DNA from: Flammula alnicola
Taxonomy: Eukaryota; Basidiomycota; Agaricomycetes; Agaricales; Strophariaceae
Length of the DNA: 64,000 nucleotides
Direction: 5' to 3'
Assembly (NCBI GenBank): GCA_015499995.1
Contig: JADNRV010000082.1
Coordinates: 1-64,000 of the forward strand
A model generated the notes under the pieces. That model saw only the letters and a program-made list of their open reading frames with translations, was not told where the DNA came from and ran no database searches. Of the stretch, positions 1-9,254 are shown piece by piece (the first letter of the stretch is position 1; each line of letters begins with the position of its first letter). A program made the position numbers and the translations under genes.

Positions 1-372
1 GAGCACTAGTTTCCGAGTACCAGACCAGAATTTACACAAGTCTATTGGACTTAAAACGACCCATTGGCTATAAACGCGCCTAAGGCCTTGCCTGAGCCGT
101 TGTATAGTTAAACACCTTCTTTTATCGCACACCTACTATCAGGTATCGATATTATAAAACTATTATCCTCCCCTTGGACGAACTAAGTCAACTAAACATT
201 GATTTGGGTGTTTGAGTGTAGTAAAGTAGTTATTTAAAAGTGAAGCAAGTCGGATTTGATAGTATCTCTCTAATAGACATTACAAAGTCTATTGAAAGCG
301 ACTGCTTGATTATCTAGTAGTTCACACACACCCCGCACTAAGCATCTTTAGCGGCCGAAACCGAAGCCCAAG
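1..372. other. gene-free left edge
   Basis: No convincing coding exon is seen. The sequence is AT-rich and lies upstream of the first gene of the GCCGAT-rich block. It could hold that gene's promoter and 5' UTR. Confidence 0.4.
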
Positions 373-960
373 ATGAAGAATAAAACCAATCAAGCTGTAG
401 ACCCACCAGCTGACAAGACAATCCAATCAACAACACCAGATGCCAATGCGGCAGCAAATGTCGATGACGCAGGTACTGCCGATGCAGACAGACAACCCCG
501 TCCGCGACCGAAGCCGAAGCCGAAAAAGAAATCAAATGCGGTTAACCAGAGCAATGTGAGTGGGCCATTGGAGCACGACGTGAGTTATCCTTACTGTATG
601 TAATTGACATAGTATGCTGATTGACAAACGTTGCAGGTGCCGATATTGAGCGCCAATGTACCACAAATGCCGATCAATCAGCCACTGGAAGACCACGATC
701 TAAATCATATGCAAACACTTCGCAATGAAATCCCAGATGAGCTCATTGATCCCGTGCTGCACGCGGCATCGGCATTGGCTATTGCCGCTCAGAACACTGC
801 GGATCCGTCAGCCGGGTCGGCGACCACTGGTCCCCAACAATCACATGTAAAAGCTACACCAAGGAAACCAGTCAATACTGCTGATGAGCTAGCTCGTATT
901 GAAGCAAGTAAATATGCTGTCACTGGTAAAAGAGAACGAGTGCGCCGAACGAGAGAATAG
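373..960 (+). CDS. lineage-specific hypothetical protein, 176 aa, two exons
   Basis: Model: exons 373-579 and 637-960, with a 57-nt GT-AG intron (GTGAGT to TTGCAG) that closes the frame. No known domain is recognised. The N-terminal third is low-complexity: Asp/Ala-rich, then a basic Pro-Arg-Lys stretch (PRPRPKPKPKKK) that could act as a nuclear localisation signal (inference). The second exon holds a more ordered segment (DELIDPVLHAASALAIAAQ) and a basic C terminus (GKRERVRRTRE). Its 3' end converges on the minus-strand gene 1121-3646, 160 bp away. Four copies of GCCGAT/ATCGGC fall inside the gene and three more tandem copies follow just after the stop. Nothing shows a function. It is probably real because the splice sites and frame agree. 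Confidence 0.5.
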
Positions 961-1120
961 TTTGAAGATGCCCCGATGCCGATGCCGATGCCGATGAAAC
1001 TTCTGATCACAACGAGAACACCAAACTGTCATATACTGAATTTTTGTATATACTGTCAACTATATGTATATACAAACAAGAATCATCTTTACAAAACAAA
1101 ATTGTCCAAAAAACGTCACC

Positions 1121-3646
1121 CTATCCATCTATGACCATGTCCATGTCCGAGCCATTGTTGCCAGGTGCCGATGCCGGTGCCGGTGCCGGTGAGAGTCGAG
1201 GTGACCTGCGGGGCGGACCCAGAGATGCGACACGCTGTCGACGAGCACGAGGAGATGGCGATCGTGACAGACGAGTGTCGACGACCGCAAGGTGCATATT
1301 TGCTGGGGCCGAAGGGGCTGACGGTACTGCAGCACCGGGAGGCGGACCAGGTGGTGGGGGTGGTTGCATTGGCGGAGGACCTGGAGGAGGTGGTGGTGGT
1401 GATGGAGCTGCACGAGGAGGAGGAGATGGTGGTGGTGATGAGGCGGGACCAGGAGGTGGGTGCGGCAGGGGTAACGAGGGACCAGCCGGTCTACCTACTT
1501 CCGTCTGTGATGACTGCGGTGTGGCTGGAATGACCTTCACCTGTGGGGGGGGTTGATGCGTGCGTTGTGGTCGTGCAGTAGCTATTACCGCCTGGGGGTC
1601 AACCAGCCTCACTGGATGGGAGCGCGGTGCTGCCGATGCCGATTGTGGTGCCGACTGTGATCCTGCCGACTGTGGTGCCGACTGTGCTCCTGCCGACTGT
1701 GGTGCTGCCGACTCGCCGGCTGCCAACTCACGCGCTGCCGACTCACGCGCTGCTGCCTCGCGAGCTGCTAACTCCTCGGCTTCTGCCTCCAGCTCTTCCT
1801 CCTCAGCATCCACAGCTTCTACGTACTTGCGGAGGGCCTCTGGCCTCACCTGGTAGACGCGATCCATTTGCAGGCCCGCGTACAGGACGACGCTCTGTTG
1901 GGTTGTCCTCGGAATTCTGAAGTAGTCCTCCAACCCAATTAGCCGGTCCTCCAGGGTCAGGCGCTTCACCTCCTTCTCCTCCAACTCTTCTCGAAGCTCC
2001 TGCCACTTGACCTCCATGCTCAGGCGCTTCACCTCCTACTGCTCCAACTCTTCTCGAAGCTCCTCTCGAAGCTCCTGCCACCGATCGTCCACGATGTCGA
2101 ACTTGTCCTCGAGGTACACCAATGCCGACTGTACCTTCCCCAGCCAGCCCTTCGTGTTCTCCTGTTCTGTACTCGCCGTCGCAGCCTGGGCATTGAGTGC
2201 TTTCTCCATCCTCGTCAACCTCGCCTCGATTGCCTTCATCCTGTCCTCCATCGCGCGAGTCGGCATCGGCATCGGCGCACGAGAAGCGCGATCGGCATCA
2301 GCTTGCCATGCATTGTAGTCGGCCTCAGTCGCTATCATGTAAATTATTTGTTAGTATGCTCATTAGTCTGCAGAATAAACACTTACCTTTCTGTTTCCCC
2401 TTGTCTTTACATGACACCCCGCGTTTGGGCTGAGCGCCGATCTTCGATGTGGGTGCAGGGGCCGATGTCGCTGCCGATTCCTTCGGCGTACTGACCGCAC
2501 CTGATCGGCCACCCTCTTCGTCCGTGTCTGTGACCACGTCCTTGCTCTTGGGATGCTTTGCACGCTTGGTTGTGCGTGCCTTTTTCTTTGGCCCCGATGC
2601 CGACTTCGGCGTCGCTGCCGACTTCTCCACTCGCTCTCCGCCCCACACACACTTCACCTTGTGCCGCCCGCAGTTCAGACATGAGGTAATCCCATGGAGC
2701 TGCTGTTCGCATGCCTTATCCAACCGCTGGCAACGGTCGCAGCGCGGGTCGTGGTAGGTGCCGGTGCCGATGGGCTTCGCCCTCTTCTTCCCTCCACTCG
2801 CCACTGGCTTCGAGACTCCTGCATCCTCCCGTTCCTCCTCCTCCTCCTCCTCCTCCTCATCCTCCTGATACTCATCCGAACTGTCCTCATCGCGTTTGCG
2901 CTTGCCGACTTCCGCTGGCATAACCCGCGGTGGCATTTGTGCCTTGATCACCCGCGTCTGCCGAGTGGGTCCTGGTTTGGGTTTGGGTGCAGCTGCAGGT
3001 GCCGGTGCCGATGGTCGTCGTCGACATCCATCCTCTCCAAAGATCCTAGGCGCCGTATGGGCTGAGGAGCTGTAGCAGGCTGTTGGTGACGGCTAATGGG
3101 ACGAGGAACTACAGCGGGGTGCTGCTGATGGCTAACCGTCAGGTTCGCCATCTCCTCAGTCGGTAGTCGCACCCGACCTCCAGTCCGCGCCTCGTTCCTC
3201 GCAGCCGATCCAGTAGCTGGTGTCGTCGGCGCCGATCGGCCTGCCGATGCTGCAATCGGCGCTTCCCCCCTCACAGCTGACCCTGATCCTGATGCCACCT
3301 CCACCGCTTGCTCCTTGTCAAACTTTGCAAGGGCCTTCATTTGCTGTACCCGGAATTCTTGATCAATTGCTTGCCGGTCTCTGGCCGGCATGTACTTCTT
3401 CACAAAGCGGTAGAAAAACCGGCCGACATCGAACTCGGCCTTGAACTGGCCCGTCTGTAATGTTTTGAAAATTTCACTCTTTTTGTTTGTTAGTGGTATA
3501 TTCCATGTACTATCTATCGCACTCACTATATCATGTTCGAGTCCGCGCAAAACTGGCTCGATGTTGTCATCTGCAATGGACTGCCGAATGGCGGCATCGG
3601 CAGTGTTGAGGGCAGCACGGAGTGATTCAATGGTGGTGAAAGGCAT
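1121..3646 (-). pseudogene. Zn2Cys6-like / coiled-coil / Pro-rich protein gene, disrupted
   Basis: Minus-strand gene starting at 3646. Exon 1 is 3527-3646. Introns are 3455-3526 (72 nt) and 2332-2386 (55 nt, branch-like CTAAC). The middle exon encodes an acidic run and a six-cysteine cluster with spacing C-x2-C-x6-C-x9-C-x2-C-x6-C, matching the fungal Zn2Cys6 binuclear cluster pattern and flanked by Lys/Arg. The next exon encodes a charged coiled coil (MEDRMKAIEARLTRMEKAL). The C-terminal part (1121-2032) is Glu/Ala- then Pro-rich. Two lesions are visible. The reading frame changes near 3015-3030 (GAC repeat) with no credible intron. An in-frame TAG at 2036-2038 separates the coiled coil from the rest, where the neighbouring repeat copy has AAG. 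If the TAG is the true end, the gene stops at 2036. DNA binding is inferred from the cluster only. Confidence 0.55.
1971..2095 (-). repeat. imperfect tandem repeat inside the coiled-coil region
   Basis: Two copies of a roughly 60-nt unit encoding QELREELE-x2-EVKRL lie side by side. The left copy reads EEKEVKRL and the right copy reads EQ-stop-EVKRL. The premature TAG is thus one base from the AAG of its sister copy. Confidence 0.7.
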
Positions 3647-3857
3647 TTTGGTGATGCAAAAGAGGTGCGTTGGTGGTTGTGTAGAGAGATCGGCGTCGGC
3701 AGGTTTAGTAGCAAGGACGTAGGACGAAGACGTGTATCGATCAACGATGAAAATCGAACATCAACCATCACGTGATAGTGTACACAGTGCCAAACGTCTA
3801 TTTGTGTCAATTTACTGATGAGATAGTAGAGATCATAGATCTTACCCTTGCCTCAGT
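3647..3857. promoter_or_regulatory. shared divergent intergenic region
   Basis: A 211-bp gap separates two divergently oriented start codons (3646 minus, 3858 plus). The compact arrangement suggests a bidirectional promoter (inference). It contains an ATCGGC motif near 3690 but no obvious TATA box. Confidence 0.35.
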
Positions 3858-4620
3858 ATGACCATCACCACCATGCAGAAACAGAGCAATCAGCGCAAGT
3901 TGGCAACAACCATCAGCGATATTCCCGAAGGCTTTACGATCGGCACCGGGCCCGACGGCCAACAATACCTGGTACCACAGTACATGGTGCCGGCGTTGGA
4001 CCACGCCTTTGCATTATACCAGAGTAAAGCAGATTTGGGGGTTTCGAATGCACCAGGGGGGGTAAGTGATCATTTTTGCGCTTACTCTGTCGATCGCCCA
4101 TGCACCACCCGACTGCCGATCAGCATTCGACAGGCCGATCGGCAATCGAGCCGATCAGCCATCAGACCGATCGGCACTTGCATCTGCGCCGATCGTGCGT
4201 TGCATTCCCATTTTCTTACAATTCATTTCAGTCACAACAGGCACAAAATCGGCCTTTCACTGGTATTCTAGCAGAAGGAAAGATCATGTTTCCACCAGAC
4301 CCAGTAAGGCCGGCATCACTGCTTTGACCGTACATCGGCTAACTTCCCAACAGCAATTAAGTGACCATGAGCGCCTCACCTTACACGCAGAGGTCCTCGC
4401 ACTGCAAGAAAAATTAGGCATTTCCTATAAAGATGCCTCGCATAGGCTGTATATGGCAGAAGTCGAGAAGCTCAAAGTTGCTGATGAAACATACAAGGCC
4501 TTCAAGAACCTTGACAGTCGCATCGAGACCTCCCTCAAAACCCTCCAGGCGCAGTTCGGAGATCCCAAAGCAAACGCGGAGGCTGATGCCGAGGTCATTC
4601 CCGATGCCGATGCCGAGTAG
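3858..4620 (+). CDS. lineage-specific hypothetical protein, 180 aa, three exons
   Basis: Model: exons 3858-4061, 4232-4303 and 4354-4620, with introns of 170 and 50 nt. All junctions are GT-AG and in frame. The N-terminal half holds an ordered motif (GPDGQQYLVPQYMVPAL). The last exon is predicted helical and charged (HERLTLHAEVLALQEKLG; HRLYMAEVEKLKVADETYKA) and may form a coiled coil. The C terminus is an Ala/Asp/Glu-rich tail written by the GCCGAT repeat (DADAE). No family is recognised. It is divergent from the Zn2Cys6-like gene and shares the hexamer signature, so the three genes of this block probably belong together. The first intron is unusually long and carries several GCCGAT/ATCGGC copies. 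Confidence 0.55.
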
Positions 4621-5035
4621 TTTATTCTTTGTACATTATCACCATAGTCCAAAGATTTTGTCCAACCCTTCCATTTGTGCACACCTAAGCTCCACCTTCA
4701 ATAAGGATAGCAGGTCAGCTGATCCAATTTAGCTCATCTCGTCAGTGCCGACTGAGATTTAGCGCACATCGGCAGTGTTCCCATTTTAGTAAGTATCGGC
4801 AAGGCTGATGAAATTCAGCCAACGTTCAGCAGTGCCGATCCAACGCAATTACATTGCAATACCGATCTCATTCCAAGCATCCTGAGCACTGTATTGACCA
4901 CATTTAGTGGACATTATGACTGCCGATCTCATTTTGAGCGCGTCGGCATTGCCGACCAAACGTTGAGCAGGCATCGGCATTGCCGATGTACGTGTATCGC
5001 CGATCGGGCACATCAGACACGCAAATATATAGGGT

Positions 5036-5053
5036 TCCAGCGAATTCGCTGGA
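5036..5053. repeat. perfect 18-bp palindrome with CAGCGAATTCGCTG core
   Basis: The 18 bases are their own reverse complement and share a 14-bp core with the palindrome at 5106-5127. Confidence 0.85.
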
Positions 5054-5105
5054 TCACATTATACAGTACACTGTACTACCTATTATGGACAGTACATTAT
5101 TCACT

Positions 5106-5127
5106 GGTTCAGCGAATTCGCTGAACC
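5106..5127. repeat. perfect 22-bp palindrome with CAGCGAATTCGCTG core
   Basis: Every base of the 22-bp stretch pairs in the reverse complement. It lies 70 bp from a palindrome with the same core. Confidence 0.85.
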
Positions 5128-5156
5128 CATATCACACGGCACACTGTATACGTTCG

Positions 5157-5179
5157 CTGTACCATATTATATGGTACAC
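5157..5179. repeat. interrupted palindrome, TGTACCATA arms
   Basis: Nine-base arms (TGTACCATA and TATGGTACA) flank a 3-nt centre. Shorter ACTGTACT/AGTACACTGT elements lie between 5060 and 5180 and could pair as well. Confidence 0.7.
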
Positions 5180-5541
5180 TGTAACATGCCTACCTGCAAC
5201 TGTTTACAGGGTGATCAAAGCAGAAGATGGGCCGAATTATGATCTTGCTGGCTCGCGAATTCTTGTCTGGACACTAACGTCAAAATGAGGACTCGCTCTC
5301 TGTTATCAGACAAATGGACCTATTCTGGGAAAGGGAGTGGGATTCATATCACTGGATATGAGATTCGAATTTGGACAACGTCGATGCTGTCGCTGTTTTC
5401 GGCCCAGGGAGGCGCTGCTTTCAATGTAAACGCTGAATATTCGCGATGTTTTCTGGATTCCAATTTCTTTCATCCCAAATCTGCATAGTAAGTACCACGT
5501 TTCTTATGTAAGATTGTATCGCTTTCAACTGTACTCCGCAA

Positions 5542-6417
5542 TCATACAAGAGCCCACTTCTTCTCTCCTTCCGCCCACTCCATCTTCACAAGCCCACCAA
5601 GTGGGTACTGAGTCGCTATCTCCTCCTCCCATTTTGGATACACACCAGACTCCCGCGCCAAAACGTCGTACCGATACATAAGTGCGAAGAGTGTCTTCAG
5701 GTATTCTTGGAGTAGCCCATAATCCTTGTGCACGCGGGCATCGGAGGCATCTTTCTTGTCGTAAGCATCACACTTCCGGAGGAATTCGATATGCGAGACC
5801 TGTTGTGCGGAGTAGTCCATGCGACACGACAATTCGCGGATAAGTAAGGTGTATCCAGACGAAAGCGCGTAATCCCCGTTTTCTAGCGATCCTGTAGCTT
5901 CGGCTGCATTGAAAAATAGATAGGAACGGACTGCGGACTCTTTCGTGCGGCTGAATCCGAAATGGTGTCCCCAACTATAGTAATGGAGTTGGGCCATGCG
6001 GATTTGAGGATGTTGTGCCAACATGAGAAGAGTCGACATGTCGTTCTCGTATAGAAGAATGTTGACTATGTCCATCAATTCGCCGTTGATAGAGCGCGTC
6101 TCGAAACGTTCGATCCAGTATTCGATACGCTGATTGCGTTCATTGAGATAGTCGGGGTGCTTTTCGCGTAGCTCGTCTGAGAAAACGTTTCCGGAAGACA
6201 ACGGAGGGAATTTAGGGGGATATTTCTTCCTCTCGGTTTCTGAGAAGACGCGAATAGTTTCCACGAATTTTTTGACGAAGTGCTTCAGCTGCTGGGAGGG
6301 ATTTGCATTTTCCTTGGGAACTAGACCTGATCTGACTGGTGTAAAACGCTTGTCTTCGCGTACGAATTTGAAGTTGGATTCGATGAGATGCCATGGAATA
6401 TTGTGTGCTTGATGCAT
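5542..6417 (-). CDS. hypothetical protein, 291 aa, single exon
   Basis: An uninterrupted frame runs from the ATG at 6417 to the stop at 5542. The composition is that of a soluble, helix-rich protein with many Tyr, Trp and charged residues. No signal peptide, membrane segment or known motif is recognised. The centre has a distinctive aromatic stretch (LHYYSWGHHFGFSRTKES) followed by a helical region. No introns are needed, which is unusual next to the intron-rich neighbours. It is the first gene right of the GCCGAT block and does not share its hexamer. Confidence 0.55.
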   Translation of the reverse strand: MHQAHNIPWHLIESNFKFVREDKRFTPVRSGLVPKENANPSQQLKHFVKKFVETIRVFSETERKKYPPKFPPLSSGNVFSDELREKHPDYLNERNQRIEYWIERFETRSINGELMDIVNILLYENDMSTLLMLAQHPQIRMAQLHYYSWGHHFGFSRTKESAVRSYLFFNAAEATGSLENGDYALSSGYTLLIRELSCRMDYSAQQVSHIEFLRKCDAYDKKDASDARVHKDYGLLQEYLKTLFALMYRYDVLARESGVYPKWEEEIATQYPLGGLVKMEWAEGEKKWALV

Positions 6418-6827
6418 TGGATGAGCTTGGGCTGGAGTTGGCCGAAAATTGTGAGGCGCATAATATATCGATCAGTGGTATTTTGGAATAGTGGGTTGTG
6501 TTATAGCGCACCTGGACACGGGGGTAATAAAGATTCGGAAGTTTAAGCGTTCAAAGACAATCCAGTTGAAGAGTGGCAAATATAATGACCGAGTCAACTC
6601 CTAATATTAGCACCTGGGAGTCATATGTAGCGGGCCTCAGGCTCGGATCTCGGCACCGATGCATTGCCATCTACTATTAGCACTGGCAGGAGGCCTGGAG
6701 GCATTATAATCAATGTATTTCTCTATCATCACGTCGAGTCATCGACTCGTCAGCCAGTTCAAGAGTCATATACCAACTTGAATCTAAGTATGAAAGAAAG
6801 CATGTCAAAAAATATCGCGGAATAACT
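6418..6827. other. intergenic, no gene seen
   Basis: The 410 bp between two same-strand genes probably hold the promoter of 5542-6417 and the 3' UTR of 6828-8051. No repeat or motif stands out. Confidence 0.4.
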
Positions 6828-8051
6828 TCATGGAATAACTTCTTTGTTCAGCGTAGCTGCCTCCTCGATCAACTTGTCCGCCAAAGCCACGTCTACATCT
6901 GACGATATCCCATGCGTTGCCAACTCCCACAATTTCTTTAGTGATCGCTCTCTAGTCCTTCTCACTACGTCCATAAATCCGGGCAATAACTGTTCAATCT
7001 CGTCCACGAAGGCAGCCTTCACAGCGCCACATTCTTCATTGAACACCGGCTCATCTGGGTCCCAGTCCATCTCATAGGTACCGTCAGTGTCCTTATGCTT
7101 CGGGTCGTCAGCGCTTACCCAAAGCCACCCGGGGCAGAGGTAAGCAATCTCGGCTGGGGCGACTTCGCAACCATCCCAATCGAGGACGCCGCTTACTTCC
7201 CAGTCTCGCGTGATCTCACTCTGGCGGACAAGGATGTTGCGCGCGGCAAAGTCGCAGTGGCGGACGACGTTTGTACCAGAGACGGGGGTGGTGAATCCGC
7301 GCAACAGGGATTCGCTGGCGCTGCGTAGATTTCTAAAAAAGTCCTCGCGAATGTAGTCATATTTCTCGCCAGCCTGCTCCGTGCGCTCTGTGAATCGCCG
7401 CGTGAGGAAGTCATGGAGTGTTTTGTCCGAGTTATCGATGCTACTACCCTCTAGGGTTTCGACGACCACGCTATCATTCTTGATGCACAAGGGGCCCAAC
7501 CCAGATGGGACTGGGATAGAGTGTATCTGAGCTATGAGTCGCGCGATAGTTCTCGCCATGGATAGGCGCTGGGATTGGTCCATCGACTGGTGGACTTGAT
7601 GGAGACTCTCGCCTTCAAGCCGCTGCATCAAAATATAAGGCTTTCGCAGGGGATTTTCTGAACCTGCATAGCACAAGACCTCGGGGATGGGTATAGAAGG
7701 TGCCAGTGCTCGGAGGTGCTTCAGGATCAGCGCTTCCTCTGTAACGACATCCGTCTTGTCCGAAAAGCGAGGGATGCGGAGGATAAGGTGTTCCTCAGTG
7801 GTAGAAGTCAGGGATTTGAGTGATACAGCAACTATGCGATGGTAACTGCCACCCGCCGCCCAGGTGATTGTGATATCGGAAGGAAGATGGGAGGGAAAAA
7901 GTGATTCGATAAGGAGCTTGGCCTTTTCCTGGTAAGTTTCGAAAGGTTCTTGAGAGTATAAGGAGGTGGATGTTTGACTGATTTCTGAATTGGAGCCATA
8001 GTCACTGACAGCCTCATTGTCGAACTGCTCGGAACTACTTCTTGAAGCCAT
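6828..8051 (-). CDS. APH-fold (aminoglycoside phosphotransferase-like) kinase family protein, 407 aa
   Basis: Single-exon protein with the layout of fungal APH/choline-kinase-like proteins. Residues 1-40 are Ser-rich and poorly ordered. A Gly-rich N-lobe (WAAGGSYHRIVAV, about 64-76) is followed by a beta strand (LILRIPRF), a helix and a PYILMQRLEGESL hinge. The Brenner-type catalytic loop is HCDFAARN (265-272), where the Asp and Asn are the expected catalytic and metal-binding residues. A GVLDWDGC segment (about 288-295) supplies the metal-binding Asp equivalent to DFG. Fungal members are numerous, and their substrates are mostly unknown; true aminoglycoside resistance is unlikely. No signal peptide is seen, so a cytosolic location is likely. 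Confidence 0.8.
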   Translation of the reverse strand: MASRSSSEQFDNEAVSDYGSNSEISQTSTSLYSQEPFETYQEKAKLLIESLFPSHLPSDITITWAAGGSYHRIVAVSLKSLTSTTEEHLILRIPRFSDKTDVVTEEALILKHLRALAPSIPIPEVLCYAGSENPLRKPYILMQRLEGESLHQVHQSMDQSQRLSMARTIARLIAQIHSIPVPSGLGPLCIKNDSVVVETLEGSSIDNSDKTLHDFLTRRFTERTEQAGEKYDYIREDFFRNLRSASESLLRGFTTPVSGTNVVRHCDFAARNILVRQSEITRDWEVSGVLDWDGCEVAPAEIAYLCPGWLWVSADDPKHKDTDGTYEMDWDPDEPVFNEECGAVKAAFVDEIEQLLPGFMDVVRRTRERSLKKLWELATHGISSDVDVALADKLIEEAATLNKEVIP

Positions 8052-8594
8052 GAATGGGTAACCGGTACCAGTAAGCCTTCGGAGCGCAACAACCTTGCTC
8101 CTGGGTATTATTTACCTTTAAATCCACGAATTTTCCAGGCGCCTAGCCTATCGTTTTCCACAAGTTTTTGCAAAGCAAACATTTGGCAAAAATTCTGAAC
8201 AGCTCAAGATTTGGCTCCATTTGGCTTTGTGGGCAGGGGACCGGCAAACCTCGGCACGTGGTTTCTGTCTCCAAGAATTCGTTTTAAATTCCCCTGGAGG
8301 GCCAGATTTATAAAAATCTCGAGACCGTAATGCCCTCCATGAGGGCGGCAGCTTCGGAGGCTTGTATGGTTGAGACGAGCCGATGCTGGCAATTGCAAGG
8401 TGTGTCGTCACTCAGAAAAAAAGGTGCGCAAAAGGATTGTACTTTCCCCCGTCTTTCCAAATATCTTCCAGGAAAGAGGCTTTTGGAATTTCACCTCCCA
8501 TTCAATATATGTCCGGCATTGTATGTAAATCATAACCAAGTGCATCGTAAAGCACCACCAGCAACTCATCACCCCTTCTAAAGACGACGAGCCG
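8052..8594. other. intergenic, no gene seen
   Basis: The 540 bp lie between the APH-like gene and the 3' end of the DPBB gene. Open frames here are short and lack coding character. Confidence 0.4.
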
Positions 8595-9254
8595 CTAAAC
8601 AATCGACCAAGTCACGTTCGGCACGATCCCATCGTCTGCATTCCCGAATGTGGCGAACCCGTCGGGCGATAACCCGACGTTGTCATCGACTTTGGCGACG
8701 TAGAAGTCGACGATGGCGGCCGTGAGGTTCTTGTTGCCGGCTAAACGGGAAGTTATAAGTATACCATTCATCGGCAGAGAATATTGGTAGTCGCCAGTGG
8801 AAAGGAAAGGCAAGACGACGTACATTTGATGAAGATTTTGTGTTTGCAAATCGGGTTTCTGTAATTTTAAAAAGGGTTATTGTTAGTGATTTCTCGATTC
8901 TTTCCCCGAGGTGCGTACGTACTTGTTGGGATTGGCAGTCGCTCCTCTGTCTTGAGATATCAGTACTCTGTCCACAAAAAGAATTACACAGGACGTGTCA
9001 CTCACGCGAAATTGCTGAAGACGACACGCGAAACGGAGGCGACGATTTGTTCACTAGTGTTGGTGAATCCGCACGCTCCAAGGCCAGGAGTGAAGGAGAA
9101 TACTAAGAGAAAAGGACAAGTAACAGTCAGAGTGAGTGGATGTCAGCTAGGGGTCGAGGCGGAGGGAGTTACAGGTTCCAACTCCATGGGTCTGTGCCAC
9201 AGTAGAGGCGAGGCCGAAGGTGAGAAAGAGGTAAAGGTGAGAGATAAACAACAT
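8595..9254 (-). CDS. small secreted DPBB / expansin-like protein, 127 aa
   Basis: Five exons: 9173-9254, 9006-9102, 8923-8946 (24 nt), 8824-8858 and 8595-8740. All introns are GT-AG and the frame closes. Residues 1 to about 21 form a signal peptide (MLFISHLYLFLTFGLASTVA). The mature protein reads like a double-psi beta-barrel of the expansin / rare lipoprotein A type: the block FTPGLGACGFTNT, then NPNKNPIC, then a strand TAAIVDFY, LSPDGFATFG and the closing VTWSIV. One Cys pair (GACG and NPIC) is kept. The second pair usually found around VVDxCxxC is absent (VDFYVAKVDD). Family members loosen plant or fungal walls or act as secreted effectors. A role in wall contact is inferred. Confidence 0.75.

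Larger units (their letters stand above)
470..5010. repeat. GCCGAT/ATCGGC hexamer-saturated block
   Basis: By eye, about 40 copies of GCCGAT or ATCGGC occur between roughly 470 and 5010, against 2-3 expected by chance. They lie in exons of three genes in different frames, in introns (4090-4200) and in intergenic DNA (4740-5010). Dense runs occur at 975-1000, 2255-2300, 3228-3260 and 4125-4195. Elsewhere in the window the motif is near background. Confidence 0.75.
4621..5541. other. gene-free stretch with hexamers and palindromes
   Basis: The first 390 bp hold scattered GCCGAT/ATCGGC copies. Next comes a palindrome cluster (5036-5180). The remainder (about 5200-5490) shows an open frame without recognisable content. 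Confidence 0.5.

Noticed and set aside
1044..1556. 170-codon plus-strand frame rich in Gly
   Set aside because: Antisense to the Pro-rich C-terminal region of the Zn2Cys6-like gene; poly-Gly is the complement of Pro codons.
470..5200. The hexamer block as a CRISPR-like or simple microsatellite array
   Set aside because: Copies are irregularly spaced and in both orientations, without repeat-spacer structure; only short runs are tandem.
1..5200. Starship-type giant element
   Set aside because: Starships are known from filamentous ascomycetes and need a tyrosine-recombinase captain gene; none is visible here.
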